A DNA stretch of 64,000 nt from Bacteroidales bacterium (lineage in GTDB: Bacteria > Bacteroidota > Bacteroidia > Bacteroidales > F082): contig JAFYNJ010000008.1 in the NCBI GenBank assembly GCA_017549805.1, positions 248,001 through 312,000 on the forward strand. Direction: 5' to 3'. Made by a program: the position numbers and the translations under genes. Below are positions 8,858 to 16,843 of this stretch, in pieces; positions within the stretch are counted from its first letter, which is position 1, and each line of letters begins with the position of its first letter. Below the pieces are notes generated by a model, which worked only from the letters and a program-made list of their open reading frames with translations, made no database searches and had not been told where the DNA came from.

Positions 8858-9504
8858 AAAAGACCTTTATGCTGCTTGCCGCAGCCGTTTTGCTATCCCT
8901 TTTCGGACTGAAAACCCAAGCCCAATCTTTCGACGGTGGCGCCTTGGCGGGCGTAGTGACCTCCCAAATCAACGGTGACGGCTATGCTGGATTCCACCAG
9001 ATTGGCTGGACCGCCGGGGTGTTTGGTCGCATCCCCACCGAGGGACCTTCCTCGTGGCAACTGGAACTGAAATATTGCCTGATGGGCGCCCATTCAGACG
9101 TTAAAGAAGTGGAATATGGATTGAATCCCATGGACATCCGTTTGCATTACATTGAGCTACCCGTCATGTTCCGATACGATCTTTCGAAATTCAATGTCAA
9201 TGGCAGGTCGTTGGATTTCATCACATTGGAGATCGGATTAAGCGGTGACTTCTTGATAAGAGGAACACAGTCAGCCAATTACGAAAACAATTTCGACAAT
9301 CCAGCATGGCTGTTCTTTTCCGTTACAGGAAATGTGGGCGCACAATTCGACATCAACGACCGACTGGGGATTAACATAAGGTCCATGAACTCATTGACGC
9401 CTTGTCGTCTGCATCCCGAAGTACCTCTCCTTTCCTTGAGGCATTACTACAACATCGCCTTGCAGGCCACCTTGACCTATACCATCATTCACTCAGGTAG
9501 GTGA
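8854..9504 (+). CDS. PorT-like outer-membrane beta-barrel protein
   Basis: A 216-residue protein with a signal peptide ending KTQAQ and a sequence of amphipathic strands typical of the PorT/OMP_b-brl_2 family (small barrels abundant in Bacteroidetes). Strand-like segments include RLHYIELPVMFRYDL, a conserved feature of this family. No enzymatic motif is seen. It overlaps the upstream transglycosylase gene by 4 bases, so the two are probably coexpressed. Its 3' end overlaps convergent queG by 20 bases. Confidence 0.8.
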   Translation: MKKTFMLLAAAVLLSLFGLKTQAQSFDGGALAGVVTSQINGDGYAGFHQIGWTAGVFGRIPTEGPSSWQLELKYCLMGAHSDVKEVEYGLNPMDIRLHYIELPVMFRYDLSKFNVNGRSLDFITLEIGLSGDFLIRGTQSANYENNFDNPAWLFFSVTGNVGAQFDINDRLGINIRSMNSLTPCRLHPEVPLLSLRHYYNIALQATLTYTIIHSGR

Positions 9505-10417
9505 TGTTGCGTTTCAGTCCCTCGAAGCCGGCTCTTTGAACAGCTGACTTCTTGAACAATTGGTCGAAAGTCTCCTTGTCAAGCTTTTTCCAATCTTCTT
9601 TACGCATTGCCAAAAGCTGTTCCGAGGGCTGGAACCTTGGTTCCAAATTGGGCATGGAAAACTTTTTGTTGTAGGGACAGGCATCCTGACAACTATCGCA
9701 CCCGTAGATCCAATTGTGGAACTTCGATCGGTCGTGGCCTTCCAAGCTGCCTTTGTATTCAATGGTCAGATAGGAAAGGCACTTGCGAGCGTCAATATGG
9801 AACGGTGCTTCCAAGGCACCCGTGGGGCAAGCATCAATGCATCGCGTACAACGGCCACATCGATTGGTCATCTCTTGACCGGTCGGTTCCAATTCAACAG
9901 GCAGAAACAGGTGGCCGATGAAGAAAAACGATCCTTTTTGGGGATGGATGAGAGTGGTGTTCTTGCCTATGAAACCCAAGCCGCACTTCACTGCCCACGC
10001 ACGATCGAGCACCGGCGCCGAGTCCACAAAGACACGGGTGCCTTCCAACTTGCCCGTTTGGGATTCGATACATTCCAGCAGTTGACGCAACTTTTGTTTC
10101 AAGACTTCATGATAGTCTTCTCCGTAGGCATATTTGGCGATCTTGAACTGATCCTCCCCCGGTAACAAAGACTTGGGATAGTAGTTGTAGAGCGCCGTGA
10201 CGATTGACTTGGTCCCCTCGACCAACAGGCGCGGGTCGTAACGCTTTTCCCTGTTGCGGGTGAGATAGCTCATCTCGCCCTCGTATTCAGCTTCAAGCCA
10301 TTGTTCCATGAGGACTGATTCCGCATCCAGAAATTCGGCACGGGAAATACCACAGGCATCGAAGCCCTGGCGTTCGGCTTCGGCCACAATCCAACTCGTA
10401 ATGTCGGAACTTAGCAT
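9485..10417 (-). CDS. queG: Epoxyqueuosine reductase
   Basis: Catalyses the last step of queuosine synthesis, reducing epoxyqueuosine in tRNA to queuosine; it needs cobalamin and two [4Fe-4S] clusters. The 310-residue protein shows FVDSAPVLDRAWAVKCGLG with the catalytic Asp region, GFIGKNT, and the two cluster motifs CGRCTRCIDACPTGAL and CDSCQDACPYN. Length is slightly below that of E. coli QueG because the C-terminal HEAT-like extension is short. Its start abuts the stop of the upstream barrel gene with no spacer. No other que genes are in the window. Confidence 0.95.
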   Translation of the reverse strand: MLSSDITSWIVAEAERQGFDACGISRAEFLDAESVLMEQWLEAEYEGEMSYLTRNREKRYDPRLLVEGTKSIVTALYNYYPKSLLPGEDQFKIAKYAYGEDYHEVLKQKLRQLLECIESQTGKLEGTRVFVDSAPVLDRAWAVKCGLGFIGKNTTLIHPQKGSFFFIGHLFLPVELEPTGQEMTNRCGRCTRCIDACPTGALEAPFHIDARKCLSYLTIEYKGSLEGHDRSKFHNWIYGCDSCQDACPYNKKFSMPNLEPRFQPSEQLLAMRKEDWKKLDKETFDQLFKKSAVQRAGFEGLKRNITYLSE

Positions 10418-11092
10418 TTAAAAGGGAGCGAAGGTAACGCCCACGGAAAGCGGAAGGATGTTGGGAGCCTCTTGTCCTACCTCAAACACAGGCACCAGCT
10501 GCAAGGCACAAAAGGCACTCACCCATTTGTAGCCGACGCGCAAAGTAGCTGCATAAGCGAATCTTTCCACATTATTAATATAGCATAGCTTCTCGTGAAT
10601 CCTGACGCCATCCTCGTTGTTGCCGACAAATTTGGTCTTGGCATTGACAAGATAGCCCACCTTGAATCCCACACCAATCTTCCAAGCATCCTTTATGCGA
10701 AAACGCAATTCAATCGGAAGGTCGATATAGTTGCAATTCACTTTATACCGCTTGAAGCCATCCACATCGCGATACTGGACGATCTGCAAAGTGTCGGAAG
10801 CGCTATAAGGATTCATGATTCTGCTATAGGAAAAATAGTTGTGACCTGTATAACCCAAGCCAATGCCGATGGTGTGCTTCTTGCTCTCACCCAAAGGGAA
10901 GTTGTAGGTCAGAGCGCAGCTGAAACCTTGGTTGAACAGGCGGGCATCCCAATTCTCTGAAGTTGAAAGTTGAAAATCGTTGAAAAAATCAAGGCTCATG
11001 GTGACCTTGTTGTCCGTCTTGTTGGCAATCAGCTGGGCAAAGGCACAAGTGGAAAGCAGTACAGCGACCAAAGTAAAAAGAACTCTCTTCAT
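10418..11092 (-). CDS. PorT-like outer-membrane beta-barrel protein
   Basis: A 224-residue secreted protein (signal peptide ending CAFAQ). Repeated amphipathic strands, including NYIDLPIELRFRI, place it in the same barrel family as the protein at 8854. It ends in an aromatic strand (LSVGVTFAPF), as expected for outer-membrane insertion. It precedes queG on the same strand with directly abutting codons, so the two are cotranscribed although their functions appear unrelated. A TAATTTTG box lies 29 bases upstream. Confidence 0.78.
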   Translation of the reverse strand: MKRVLFTLVAVLLSTCAFAQLIANKTDNKVTMSLDFFNDFQLSTSENWDARLFNQGFSCALTYNFPLGESKKHTIGIGLGYTGHNYFSYSRIMNPYSASDTLQIVQYRDVDGFKRYKVNCNYIDLPIELRFRIKDAWKIGVGFKVGYLVNAKTKFVGNNEDGVRIHEKLCYINNVERFAYAATLRVGYKWVSAFCALQLVPVFEVGQEAPNILPLSVGVTFAPF

Positions 11093-11121
11093 ATTCTTAG
11101 ATTAACACTTCGTAGAAACGA

Positions 11122-11129
11122 CAAAATTA
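11122..11129 (-). promoter_or_regulatory. -7 box TAATTTTG for the barrel-queG pair
   Basis: TAnnTTTG match on the minus strand, 29 bases before the start at 11092 and 10 bases past the stop of the upstream gene. Confidence 0.55.
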
Positions 11130-11139
11130 GGAATAAATT

Positions 11140-11604
11140 TCAAATGGATAACAATTTGCTTGAAATTTGGGAGCGTTTGTCAAGCAAGGCATCGATTTCC
11201 TCGTCGCTGAGATCGGGGTTTCTCAGCTGCTCGTCGATAGTTTCCAATAGGGAACGGCAACGGGCGGTTTCATCGGTGACATCCTTGAGCTGTTCCTCGC
11301 GCTGGCTGATCAATTCTTCGGGAGAGATCCTTTCCTCTTCATCAAACTGGTCGTAATCGTCGCCCAACTGTTCGCGCATCTGCTTCACCAAAGAAGAAAT
11401 CATCATCTTGGTGAAGGGATCCACATGCACCGCCTCTATCTTGATCTTGTCTTTGACATCGTCAAACTGCGCCATGAAAGCTTTGAGCTGTTCCATCTGC
11501 TGGGGATCGATGCCCGAGAGCTCGTTCAACGACTCCTTTTCAACCAAGCGCTTGAACAGCCTGAACAGGTCTTCCAATTCCTTTCTGAAGTTTTCGTCTT
11601 CCAT
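11140..11604 (-). CDS. Hypothetical acidic coiled-coil protein
   Basis: A 154-residue, strongly charged protein without signal peptide or membrane segment. I chose the start at 11604 (MEDENFRKEL) because upstream codons in this frame run antisense through the crotonase gene. Helical heptad patterns dominate, especially in the C-terminal half (ERISPEELISQREEQLKDV and the stretch up to LLDKRSQ). No known family recognised. It is probably a cytoplasmic helical protein. Confidence 0.65.
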   Translation of the reverse strand: MEDENFRKELEDLFRLFKRLVEKESLNELSGIDPQQMEQLKAFMAQFDDVKDKIKIEAVHVDPFTKMMISSLVKQMREQLGDDYDQFDEEERISPEELISQREEQLKDVTDETARCRSLLETIDEQLRNPDLSDEEIDALLDKRSQISSKLLSI

Positions 11605-11703
11605 AATTGCGATTTTTTCAATCCGCCTATCAAATAATGTGCAAAGGAAAATATTTTTTTCGAAAGAGAGGGGTTTTATGACAAAATTTCCGATTTTTGC
11701 GAT

Positions 11704-12492
11704 ATGGATTTCAAGACAATTAAAATACAATTGGGGGAAAGCATGGCTTGGGTCAATTTGGACCGCCCCGAGGTGCGCAATGCGTTGAATCCCGAGATGA
11801 TTCGTGAACTCACCGAAGCCATCGATTGGTTGGACAACCGCAACGACATCCGTGTCATCATCCTCAAGGGCAACGGCCCGTCGTTCTGTGCCGGTGCCGA
11901 CTTGGCTTACATGAAGGAGATGGCGAATTACGGCCATGCCCAAAACATGGCAGATGCCGAACGACTCTCGAAATTGTTCCGCAGCATCTATTATTGCAGC
12001 AAGGCAGTCATCACGGTGGTACACGGCGCCTGCATTGGCGGTGCCAACGGCATCATTGCCGCCTCCGATATCGTGATTGCCGAAACGGGCACCAAGTTCA
12101 CGTTCTCGGAAGTGCGTTTGGGCATCACACCTGCCACTATCTCGCCTTTTGTGGTACAAAAGATCGGCCTTACTGCCGCCAAGGAACTGATGCTTACCGG
12201 CCGTCGTTTCACTGCAGCCGAAGCCAAAGACTTCCGATTGGTAAATGTGGTAGTGAATGAAAACGAGCTGATCAACACCGAGCGGCAATACATCGAACAT
12301 TTCATGCACGCTTCACCCGACGCCATAGCAGAATGCAAGAAACTGCTGTGTCTTGTGACCAACACTGGAGATCCCTGTGCACCAGTCTTCTATGAAACTG
12401 CCGCCATGATTGCCAACCAGCGCATCTCAAAGGCAGGTCAGGAAGGCATGGCAGCATTTTTCGAAAAGAGGAAGGCGGAGTGGGAGAGCTGA
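11704..12492 (+). CDS. Enoyl-CoA hydratase/isomerase (crotonase), methylglutaconyl-CoA hydratase-like
   Basis: A 262-residue crotonase-fold enzyme. The oxyanion-hole segments are GPSFCAGADLAYMKEM and HGACIGGANGIIAASD, with the catalytic region FTFSEVRLGITPATISPFV. The EVRLGITPATISP version resembles the AUH/LiuC group (3-methylglutaconyl-CoA hydratases) more than FadB-type hydratases. It heads a run with a biotin carboxylase and an acyl-CoA dehydrogenase, which suggests catabolism of a branched-chain or short acyl-CoA. The TGA stop lies inside a heptamer-repeat tract. The specific substrate cannot be decided from sequence alone. Confidence 0.85.
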   Translation: MDFKTIKIQLGESMAWVNLDRPEVRNALNPEMIRELTEAIDWLDNRNDIRVIILKGNGPSFCAGADLAYMKEMANYGHAQNMADAERLSKLFRSIYYCSKAVITVVHGACIGGANGIIAASDIVIAETGTKFTFSEVRLGITPATISPFVVQKIGLTAAKELMLTGRRFTAAEAKDFRLVNVVVNENELINTERQYIEHFMHASPDAIAECKKLLCLVTNTGDPCAPVFYETAAMIANQRISKAGQEGMAAFFEKRKAEWES

Positions 12493-12523
12493 AAGCTGAG
12501 AGTTGAGAGTTGAAAACGGAAAG
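12486..12523 (+). repeat. Heptamer repeat tract, AGCTGAA/AGTTGAG type
   Basis: Five 7-nt units (AGCTGAA, AGCTGAG, AGTTGAG, AGTTGAA, AACGGAA). The first unit contains the TGA stop of the crotonase gene. Confidence 0.85.
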
Positions 12524-12549
12524 TTTATAGACAATAGACAAAAATATAG

Positions 12550-14562
12550 ATGAATAGCAAGAAGATCAACAAGATATTGATAGCCAACCGTGGGGAGATT
12601 GCCGTGCGTATCATCCGCACGTTAAGACGGTTGCACATCCAGAGCGTGGCGATTTTCGCCGACAACGACGCCGACGCCTTGCATCGCCGTCTCGCCGACG
12701 AGGCCTATCCCCTTGGTAACGGCAGTCTCAAAGACACCTATCTGAACATCCAGAAGATCATTGACGCAGCGTTGGATGCCGGCGCCGATGCCATCCATCC
12801 TGGCTATGGTTTCCTTTCCGAGAACCCCGAGTTCGTGGAGGCTTGCCAAGCCAACAATCTCATCTTCATCGGTCCCGATGCTGACACCATGCGGCTCATG
12901 GGCAATAAAATCGCAGCTCGGCAGTTGGCCATCGACAACGGCATCCCTGTCACCTTCGGCCTTACGGGCGACATCGAACATATTTTGAAACAAGCCGACA
13001 CCCTGCCCTATCCCGTACTCATCAAGGCGGCAGCGGGCGGCGGCGGCAAAGGCATGCACATCGTCAACCGCAAGGAAGACCTGAAAGACGAGTTGGAAAG
13101 GGCTTCACGTGAGGCGGCCAATTATTTCGGCGACGGCACCGTCTTTGTGGAGCAATACATCGAACATCCACGCCATATTGAAGTACAGATCCTCGCCGAC
13201 CATCATGGCAACGTGATCCACCTCCACGAGCGCGAATGCACCATCCAGCGCCGTTACCAAAAGATCATCGAAGAGTCGCCTTCGCCGACACTCAACGACG
13301 AAAAACGGCAACAGCTGTTGGAGACCGCCGTCAAACTCTGCAAGCAAATCGGCTACAAGAATGCCGGCACGGTGGAGTTTATCGTGGATCAACACCTGAA
13401 CTTCTATTTCCTCGAGATGAACACCCGCATCCAAGTGGAGCATCCCGTTACCGAGATGCGTACGGGCATCGACATCGTGGAAGAGCAGATCCGCATTGCC
13501 AGAGGCAAGGAGATGGGCTGGACCCAAGACCTCATCCAGGCTCAAGGTCACGCGATCGAGTTGCGTATCTATGCCGAGAATCCCGAAAACGGCTTCCTGC
13601 CCACCCCAGGTAAGGTTACGGCCTACCACGAGCCTCAGGTACGCGGCACCCGTGTGGACAGCAGCATCGACGGCACCTGCACCATCAGCGAGGCCTACGA
13701 TCCCATGATCGCCAAGCTCATTTGCCATGGCAAGACCCGTCAAGCCGCCATCGAGACGGCGCAACATGCCTTGAAGGAGTTCATCATCCAAGGCCTGACC
13801 ACCAACAAGGCCTATCTCTGGGAGGTGATCAAAAACGAGGATTTCTTGGAGAACAAGATTGACACCTCGTTCTGCGCCACCCATCAGGAAGTCTTGCTGG
13901 ACGCCCTGCAAGAAAGCCGCAATAACCTAAACATCAACGATATAGCTATTTCTTTCCTGCTTTATGACTTCTGTAAGAAACGTTTCGAGCATCAAATTGA
14001 GAATGTTTGGGAAGACATCGGTTTCTGGCGTTTCCACAGCCATTTCCTCGTGGATGTGGAAGGCCAAAGGATCCCCGTCCATATCACACAATGGGAAGCT
14101 GAAAGCGGAAAGCTGAAAGCTGAAAGTGGAAAAACCTCAGCTCTCAGTTCTCAGCTCTCAGCCGAGTTCATCGCCCACAAGGACCATCAGCTGAAGATTA
14201 TGCTCAACGGCAGGACGGAAGTAATCTATTGTTCCGTCAACGACGAGCAGAAGACCATCGTCAATTTCCATGGGCTCAACTTCACTTGTTTCCGCACCGA
14301 CCAGCTCAACGACACGCTCGACTATTCGAGGAAAAACGAGACCAACGACAAATCGACCCTCATCGCCCCCATGCCCGGCAAGGTGGTGAAGATCAACGTG
14401 AAGGAAGGCGACGAGGTGCAGGAAGGCACTATCATGATCGTGGTGGAAGCCATGAAGATGGAAAACAACATCATCGCCACCGCCAAAGCCAAAGTCAAGA
14501 AGATTCTGGTGACAGAAGGCGAGATGGTGGATAATAAAATGCAATTAATCGAGTTATCGTAG
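12550..14562 (+). CDS. Biotin carboxylase with biotinyl domain (acyl-CoA carboxylase alpha subunit)
   Basis: A 670-residue fusion: an ATP-grasp biotin carboxylase (ANRGEIAVRIIRT at the N-terminus; the glycine-rich ATP loop KAAAGGGGKGMH; EMNTRIQVEHPVTE) and a C-terminal biotinyl domain with the acceptor Lys in VVEAMKMENN (Lys codon 14455-14457). The organisation matches alpha subunits of methylcrotonyl-, propionyl- or geranyl-CoA carboxylases. No carboxyltransferase beta subunit is adjacent; the only one in the window is at 51528. The linker before the biotinyl domain carries an in-frame heptamer-repeat palindrome (14093-14163). The TAG stop is the edge of a small palindrome. Confidence 0.9.
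   Translation: MNSKKINKILIANRGEIAVRIIRTLRRLHIQSVAIFADNDADALHRRLADEAYPLGNGSLKDTYLNIQKIIDAALDAGADAIHPGYGFLSENPEFVEACQANNLIFIGPDADTMRLMGNKIAARQLAIDNGIPVTFGLTGDIEHILKQADTLPYPVLIKAAAGGGGKGMHIVNRKEDLKDELERASREAANYFGDGTVFVEQYIEHPRHIEVQILADHHGNVIHLHERECTIQRRYQKIIEESPSPTLNDEKRQQLLETAVKLCKQIGYKNAGTVEFIVDQHLNFYFLEMNTRIQVEHPVTEMRTGIDIVEEQIRIARGKEMGWTQDLIQAQGHAIELRIYAENPENGFLPTPGKVTAYHEPQVRGTRVDSSIDGTCTISEAYDPMIAKLICHGKTRQAAIETAQHALKEFIIQGLTTNKAYLWEVIKNEDFLENKIDTSFCATHQEVLLDALQESRNNLNINDIAISFLLYDFCKKRFEHQIENVWEDIGFWRFHSHFLVDVEGQRIPVHITQWEAESGKLKAESGKTSALSSQLSAEFIAHKDHQLKIMLNGRTEVIYCSVNDEQKTIVNFHGLNFTCFRTDQLNDTLDYSRKNETNDKSTLIAPMPGKVVKINVKEGDEVQEGTIMIVVEAMKMENNIIATAKAKVKKILVTEGEMVDNKMQLIELS
14093..14163 (+). 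repeat. In-frame palindromic heptamer repeat inside the carboxylase gene
   Basis: Left arm of AGCTGAA-like units, right arm of CTCAGCT/CTCAGTT units; the arms are imperfect reverse complements. It is translated as a low-complexity stretch beginning EAESGKLKAESGK, in the linker between the carboxylase and biotinyl domains. Confidence 0.85.
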
Positions 14563-14585
14563 GGGCGGACCGATGTGTCCGTCCG
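14560..14585 (+). repeat. Small GC-rich palindrome at the carboxylase stop
   Basis: GGGCGGAC and GTCCGTCC arms around CGATGT, beginning at the TAG stop. It resembles the short dispersed GGGGCG..CGCCCC palindromes I recall from many Bacteroidetes and Firmicutes genomes. Only one copy is seen here. Confidence 0.5.
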
Positions 14586-14599
14586 TAAAGGACAATATT

Positions 14600-15742
14600 A
14601 TGAATTTCGACCTCACAAAAGAACAAGAAGCCTTAAGGCAGAAAGTACGTGAATTCGCGGAAGCGGAAGTGAAACCCGTGGCCCGTTACAACGACGAGCA
14701 CCAGCATTTCGACACCGAGCTGACCCTCAAGATGGGTGAATTGGGATTGTTGGGCATGACCGTCCCCAAGGAGTATGGCGGTCACGGCTGGGACAACCTC
14801 AGCTACATCATTGCCGTGGAGGAGTTGGCCCGTGTGGACGGCTCCACTGCCGCCACCATCGCCGCTGACAACTCGTTGGGCATCGGTCCCATCAAGGACT
14901 ACGGCACCGAGGAGCAGAAACGCAAATACCTGCCCCAACTCTGCAAGGACAAGCTTTGGGGTTTCGGCTTGACGGAGGAAGACGCCGGCAGCGACTCGCG
15001 CGGCACCAAGACCACGGCCAAGCTCGAAGGCGACACCTGGGTGCTCAACGGCTCCAAGATCTTTATCACCAACAGCGCTACGCCGATTTCGCTGGGTACC
15101 AGCGTGCAGGCCGTCTCAGGTGAAAAAGACGGCAAGCCCGAGTTCACCGCCCTGTTGGTGGAGAACACGGTGGAAGGCTTCACCCAGACCCCGATGGACG
15201 ACAAAATGATGTGGCGTGCCTCCAACACCGGCAAGCTTGTTTTCAATAACGTGCGGCTGCCCAGGGAGTGCATCTTGGGTGAGCCCGGGGAAGGCTCCCA
15301 CATGATGCTCGCCACTCTTGACTCAGGCCGCCTCTCCATTGCCGCCATGGGATTGGGCTGTGCCCAAGGCGCTTACGAGATGGCTCTCGCCTATTCCAAG
15401 AAACGCGTGCAGTTCGGCAAACCTGTCTGCAAGTTCCAAGCAGTGGCCTTCAAACTCGCCGACATGGCCATGAAGATCGAAGCGGCTCGCAACCTGCTCT
15501 ACCACGCCTGCTGGCTCAAGGACCAACACCGTCCCTTCGGAAAAGAAGCAGCCATGGCGAAGCTTTATTGCTCCGAAGTCGCAGCCGAGGTCTGCGACAA
15601 TGCCGTCCAAGTGATGGGCGGCCACGGCCTGTTGAAAGAGTTCGACATGGAACGTTTCTACCGCGACCAACGCATCCTCCAAATCGGTGAAGGCACTTCA
15701 GAGATTTTGCGACTGGTCATTTCAAGAGCCATTGGATGTTAG
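14600..15742 (+). CDS. Acyl-CoA dehydrogenase, short/branched-chain type
   Basis: FAD-dependent dehydrogenase forming trans-2-enoyl-CoA, about 380 residues, the usual family length. Recognisable are GFGLTEEDAGSDSRGTKTTA (FAD/substrate signature), KIFITNS, and the C-terminal GGHGLLKEFDMERFYRD and QIGEGTSEI. The Glu in GEGTSEI is at the position of the catalytic base of short- and medium-chain enzymes. Isovaleryl-CoA dehydrogenases lack it there (GAGTSE), so the enzyme is more likely butyryl-, isobutyryl- or 2-methylbutyryl-CoA dehydrogenase. The start at 14600 (MNFDLTKEQ) matches the family N-terminus. It follows the carboxylase closely, in an apparent operon. Confidence 0.92.
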   Translation: MNFDLTKEQEALRQKVREFAEAEVKPVARYNDEHQHFDTELTLKMGELGLLGMTVPKEYGGHGWDNLSYIIAVEELARVDGSTAATIAADNSLGIGPIKDYGTEEQKRKYLPQLCKDKLWGFGLTEEDAGSDSRGTKTTAKLEGDTWVLNGSKIFITNSATPISLGTSVQAVSGEKDGKPEFTALLVENTVEGFTQTPMDDKMMWRASNTGKLVFNNVRLPRECILGEPGEGSHMMLATLDSGRLSIAAMGLGCAQGAYEMALAYSKKRVQFGKPVCKFQAVAFKLADMAMKIEAARNLLYHACWLKDQHRPFGKEAAMAKLYCSEVAAEVCDNAVQVMGGHGLLKEFDMERFYRDQRILQIGEGTSEILRLVISRAIGC

Positions 15743-15761
15743 ATAAAAGATAAAAGTTATC

Positions 15762-16772
15762 ATGAAATACTTGAATATTCTCGCAATCATTCTGATTTGC
15801 TACAGCCTTTTTGCGGCTTTCTACAATAACACCATTGTCAAAAGCGAACAAAGCAAGGGTAAAAACCTCAAGAAGATGTCAAACAGCATCTTTCTTTGGC
15901 TCATTCCCGCCATCTTCCTGGTTGTCACCCGGTTCCTCACCATCATCCCCGCACAGGAATGCGGTGTGGTCATCACTCCTGCCGGTGTGAAACAGCACAC
16001 CTACTACACGGGATGGCATGTCATCTACCCTTGGTACAACGTGCAGACCATGGACAAGACCGAACAGGTTTATACTTGCGCCAAGCGCACCGATGTCAAC
16101 CGCAACGACCCGAACTATAAGTCGTACAAGGCCGACGCTACACAAGCTGAAACCGTATGGACTCCTACCATCGACGGTATCAAGATGGGTTTCGACATCA
16201 GCGCCTCGTGGCGTATCGATCCCGAATATGCCTGGTGGATCTACGACAACGTTTCGGAAACCGATGGCAAGGAAAACGGTCGCTTCTACTGGCTTGAAGA
16301 AAACGTCATCAAGCCCAAGCTGAAATCAGCGCTCGCCCTGACCACCAGCAAATACACACCCATCCAAGTATATAGCACCAGCCGCGAAGAAATCCAAGCC
16401 ATCGTGTTGGAAAGGATGAAAAAAGACATCCAGTCGTACCACCTCATCCTCGACCAGATCGACATCCGCGAGGTGTATTACAACAGCGACTACGAAGGTG
16501 CCTTGAACCAGAAGAAACTTGAGGAACAGAAAGCCCTCACCTTGGTTGAAGTCACCAAGCAGAAAGAAGAGCTGAAAAAGCAGGCCGAGATCGACAAGGA
16601 CATACAGATCCTCACCGCCGAAGGCGAGGCCGAAGCCCTGAAGATCAAAGGTGCTTCCGTGTCCAGCAACCCCAAGATCGTCCAGCTTGAATGGATCGGA
16701 AAATGGGATGGAAAACTGCCCGAAATCATGACTGGCGACGGTGGCGGATTGCTGCTGAATCTTGAAAAATGA
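15762..16772 (+). CDS. SPFH/band-7 domain membrane protein
   Basis: A 336-residue protein with two N-terminal hydrophobic helices (ILAIILICYSLFAAF and FLWLIPAIFLVVTRFL), then an SPFH domain (ECGVVITPAGVKQ, WRIDPEYAWWIYDNV). A long charged coiled coil follows (QKKLEEQKALTLVEVTKQ up to AEGEAEALKIKGA). This is the layout of prohibitin/HflK-like scaffolds that organise membrane microdomains and protease complexes. The function is not defined for this subgroup. It lies 19 bases after the dehydrogenase gene; its TGA stop opens a heptamer-repeat tract. Confidence 0.85.
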   Translation: MKYLNILAIILICYSLFAAFYNNTIVKSEQSKGKNLKKMSNSIFLWLIPAIFLVVTRFLTIIPAQECGVVITPAGVKQHTYYTGWHVIYPWYNVQTMDKTEQVYTCAKRTDVNRNDPNYKSYKADATQAETVWTPTIDGIKMGFDISASWRIDPEYAWWIYDNVSETDGKENGRFYWLEENVIKPKLKSALALTTSKYTPIQVYSTSREEIQAIVLERMKKDIQSYHLILDQIDIREVYYNSDYEGALNQKKLEEQKALTLVEVTKQKEELKKQAEIDKDIQILTAEGEAEALKIKGASVSSNPKIVQLEWIGKWDGKLPEIMTGDGGGLLLNLEK

Positions 16773-16805
16773 AAAACGGAAAACGGAGAACGGAAAACTG
16801 AAAAT
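16770..16805 (+). repeat. Heptamer repeat tract, AAAACGG type
   Basis: Units AAAACGG, AAAACGG, AGAACGG and AAAACTG, beginning at the TGA of the SPFH gene and ending 8 bases before the ileS -7 box. Confidence 0.8.
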
Positions 16806-16812
16806 AATTTCG

Positions 16813-16820
16813 TATCTTTG
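16813..16820 (+). promoter_or_regulatory. -7 box TATCTTTG for ileS
   Basis: TAnnTTTG match 23 bases upstream of the ileS ATG. Confidence 0.6.
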
Positions 16821-16843
16821 CGGCTTTAATTCAAGTCAGCAAG

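Noticed and set aside
11605..12309. A long N-terminal extension of the coiled-coil protein at 11140
   Set aside because: The extension runs antisense through the crotonase gene; the internal ATG at 11604 gives a plausible self-contained protein.
14600..15742. Isovaleryl-CoA dehydrogenase of leucine degradation
   Set aside because: The catalytic Glu sits in GEGTSEI as in short/medium-chain enzymes; isovaleryl-CoA dehydrogenases have Ala or Gly there.
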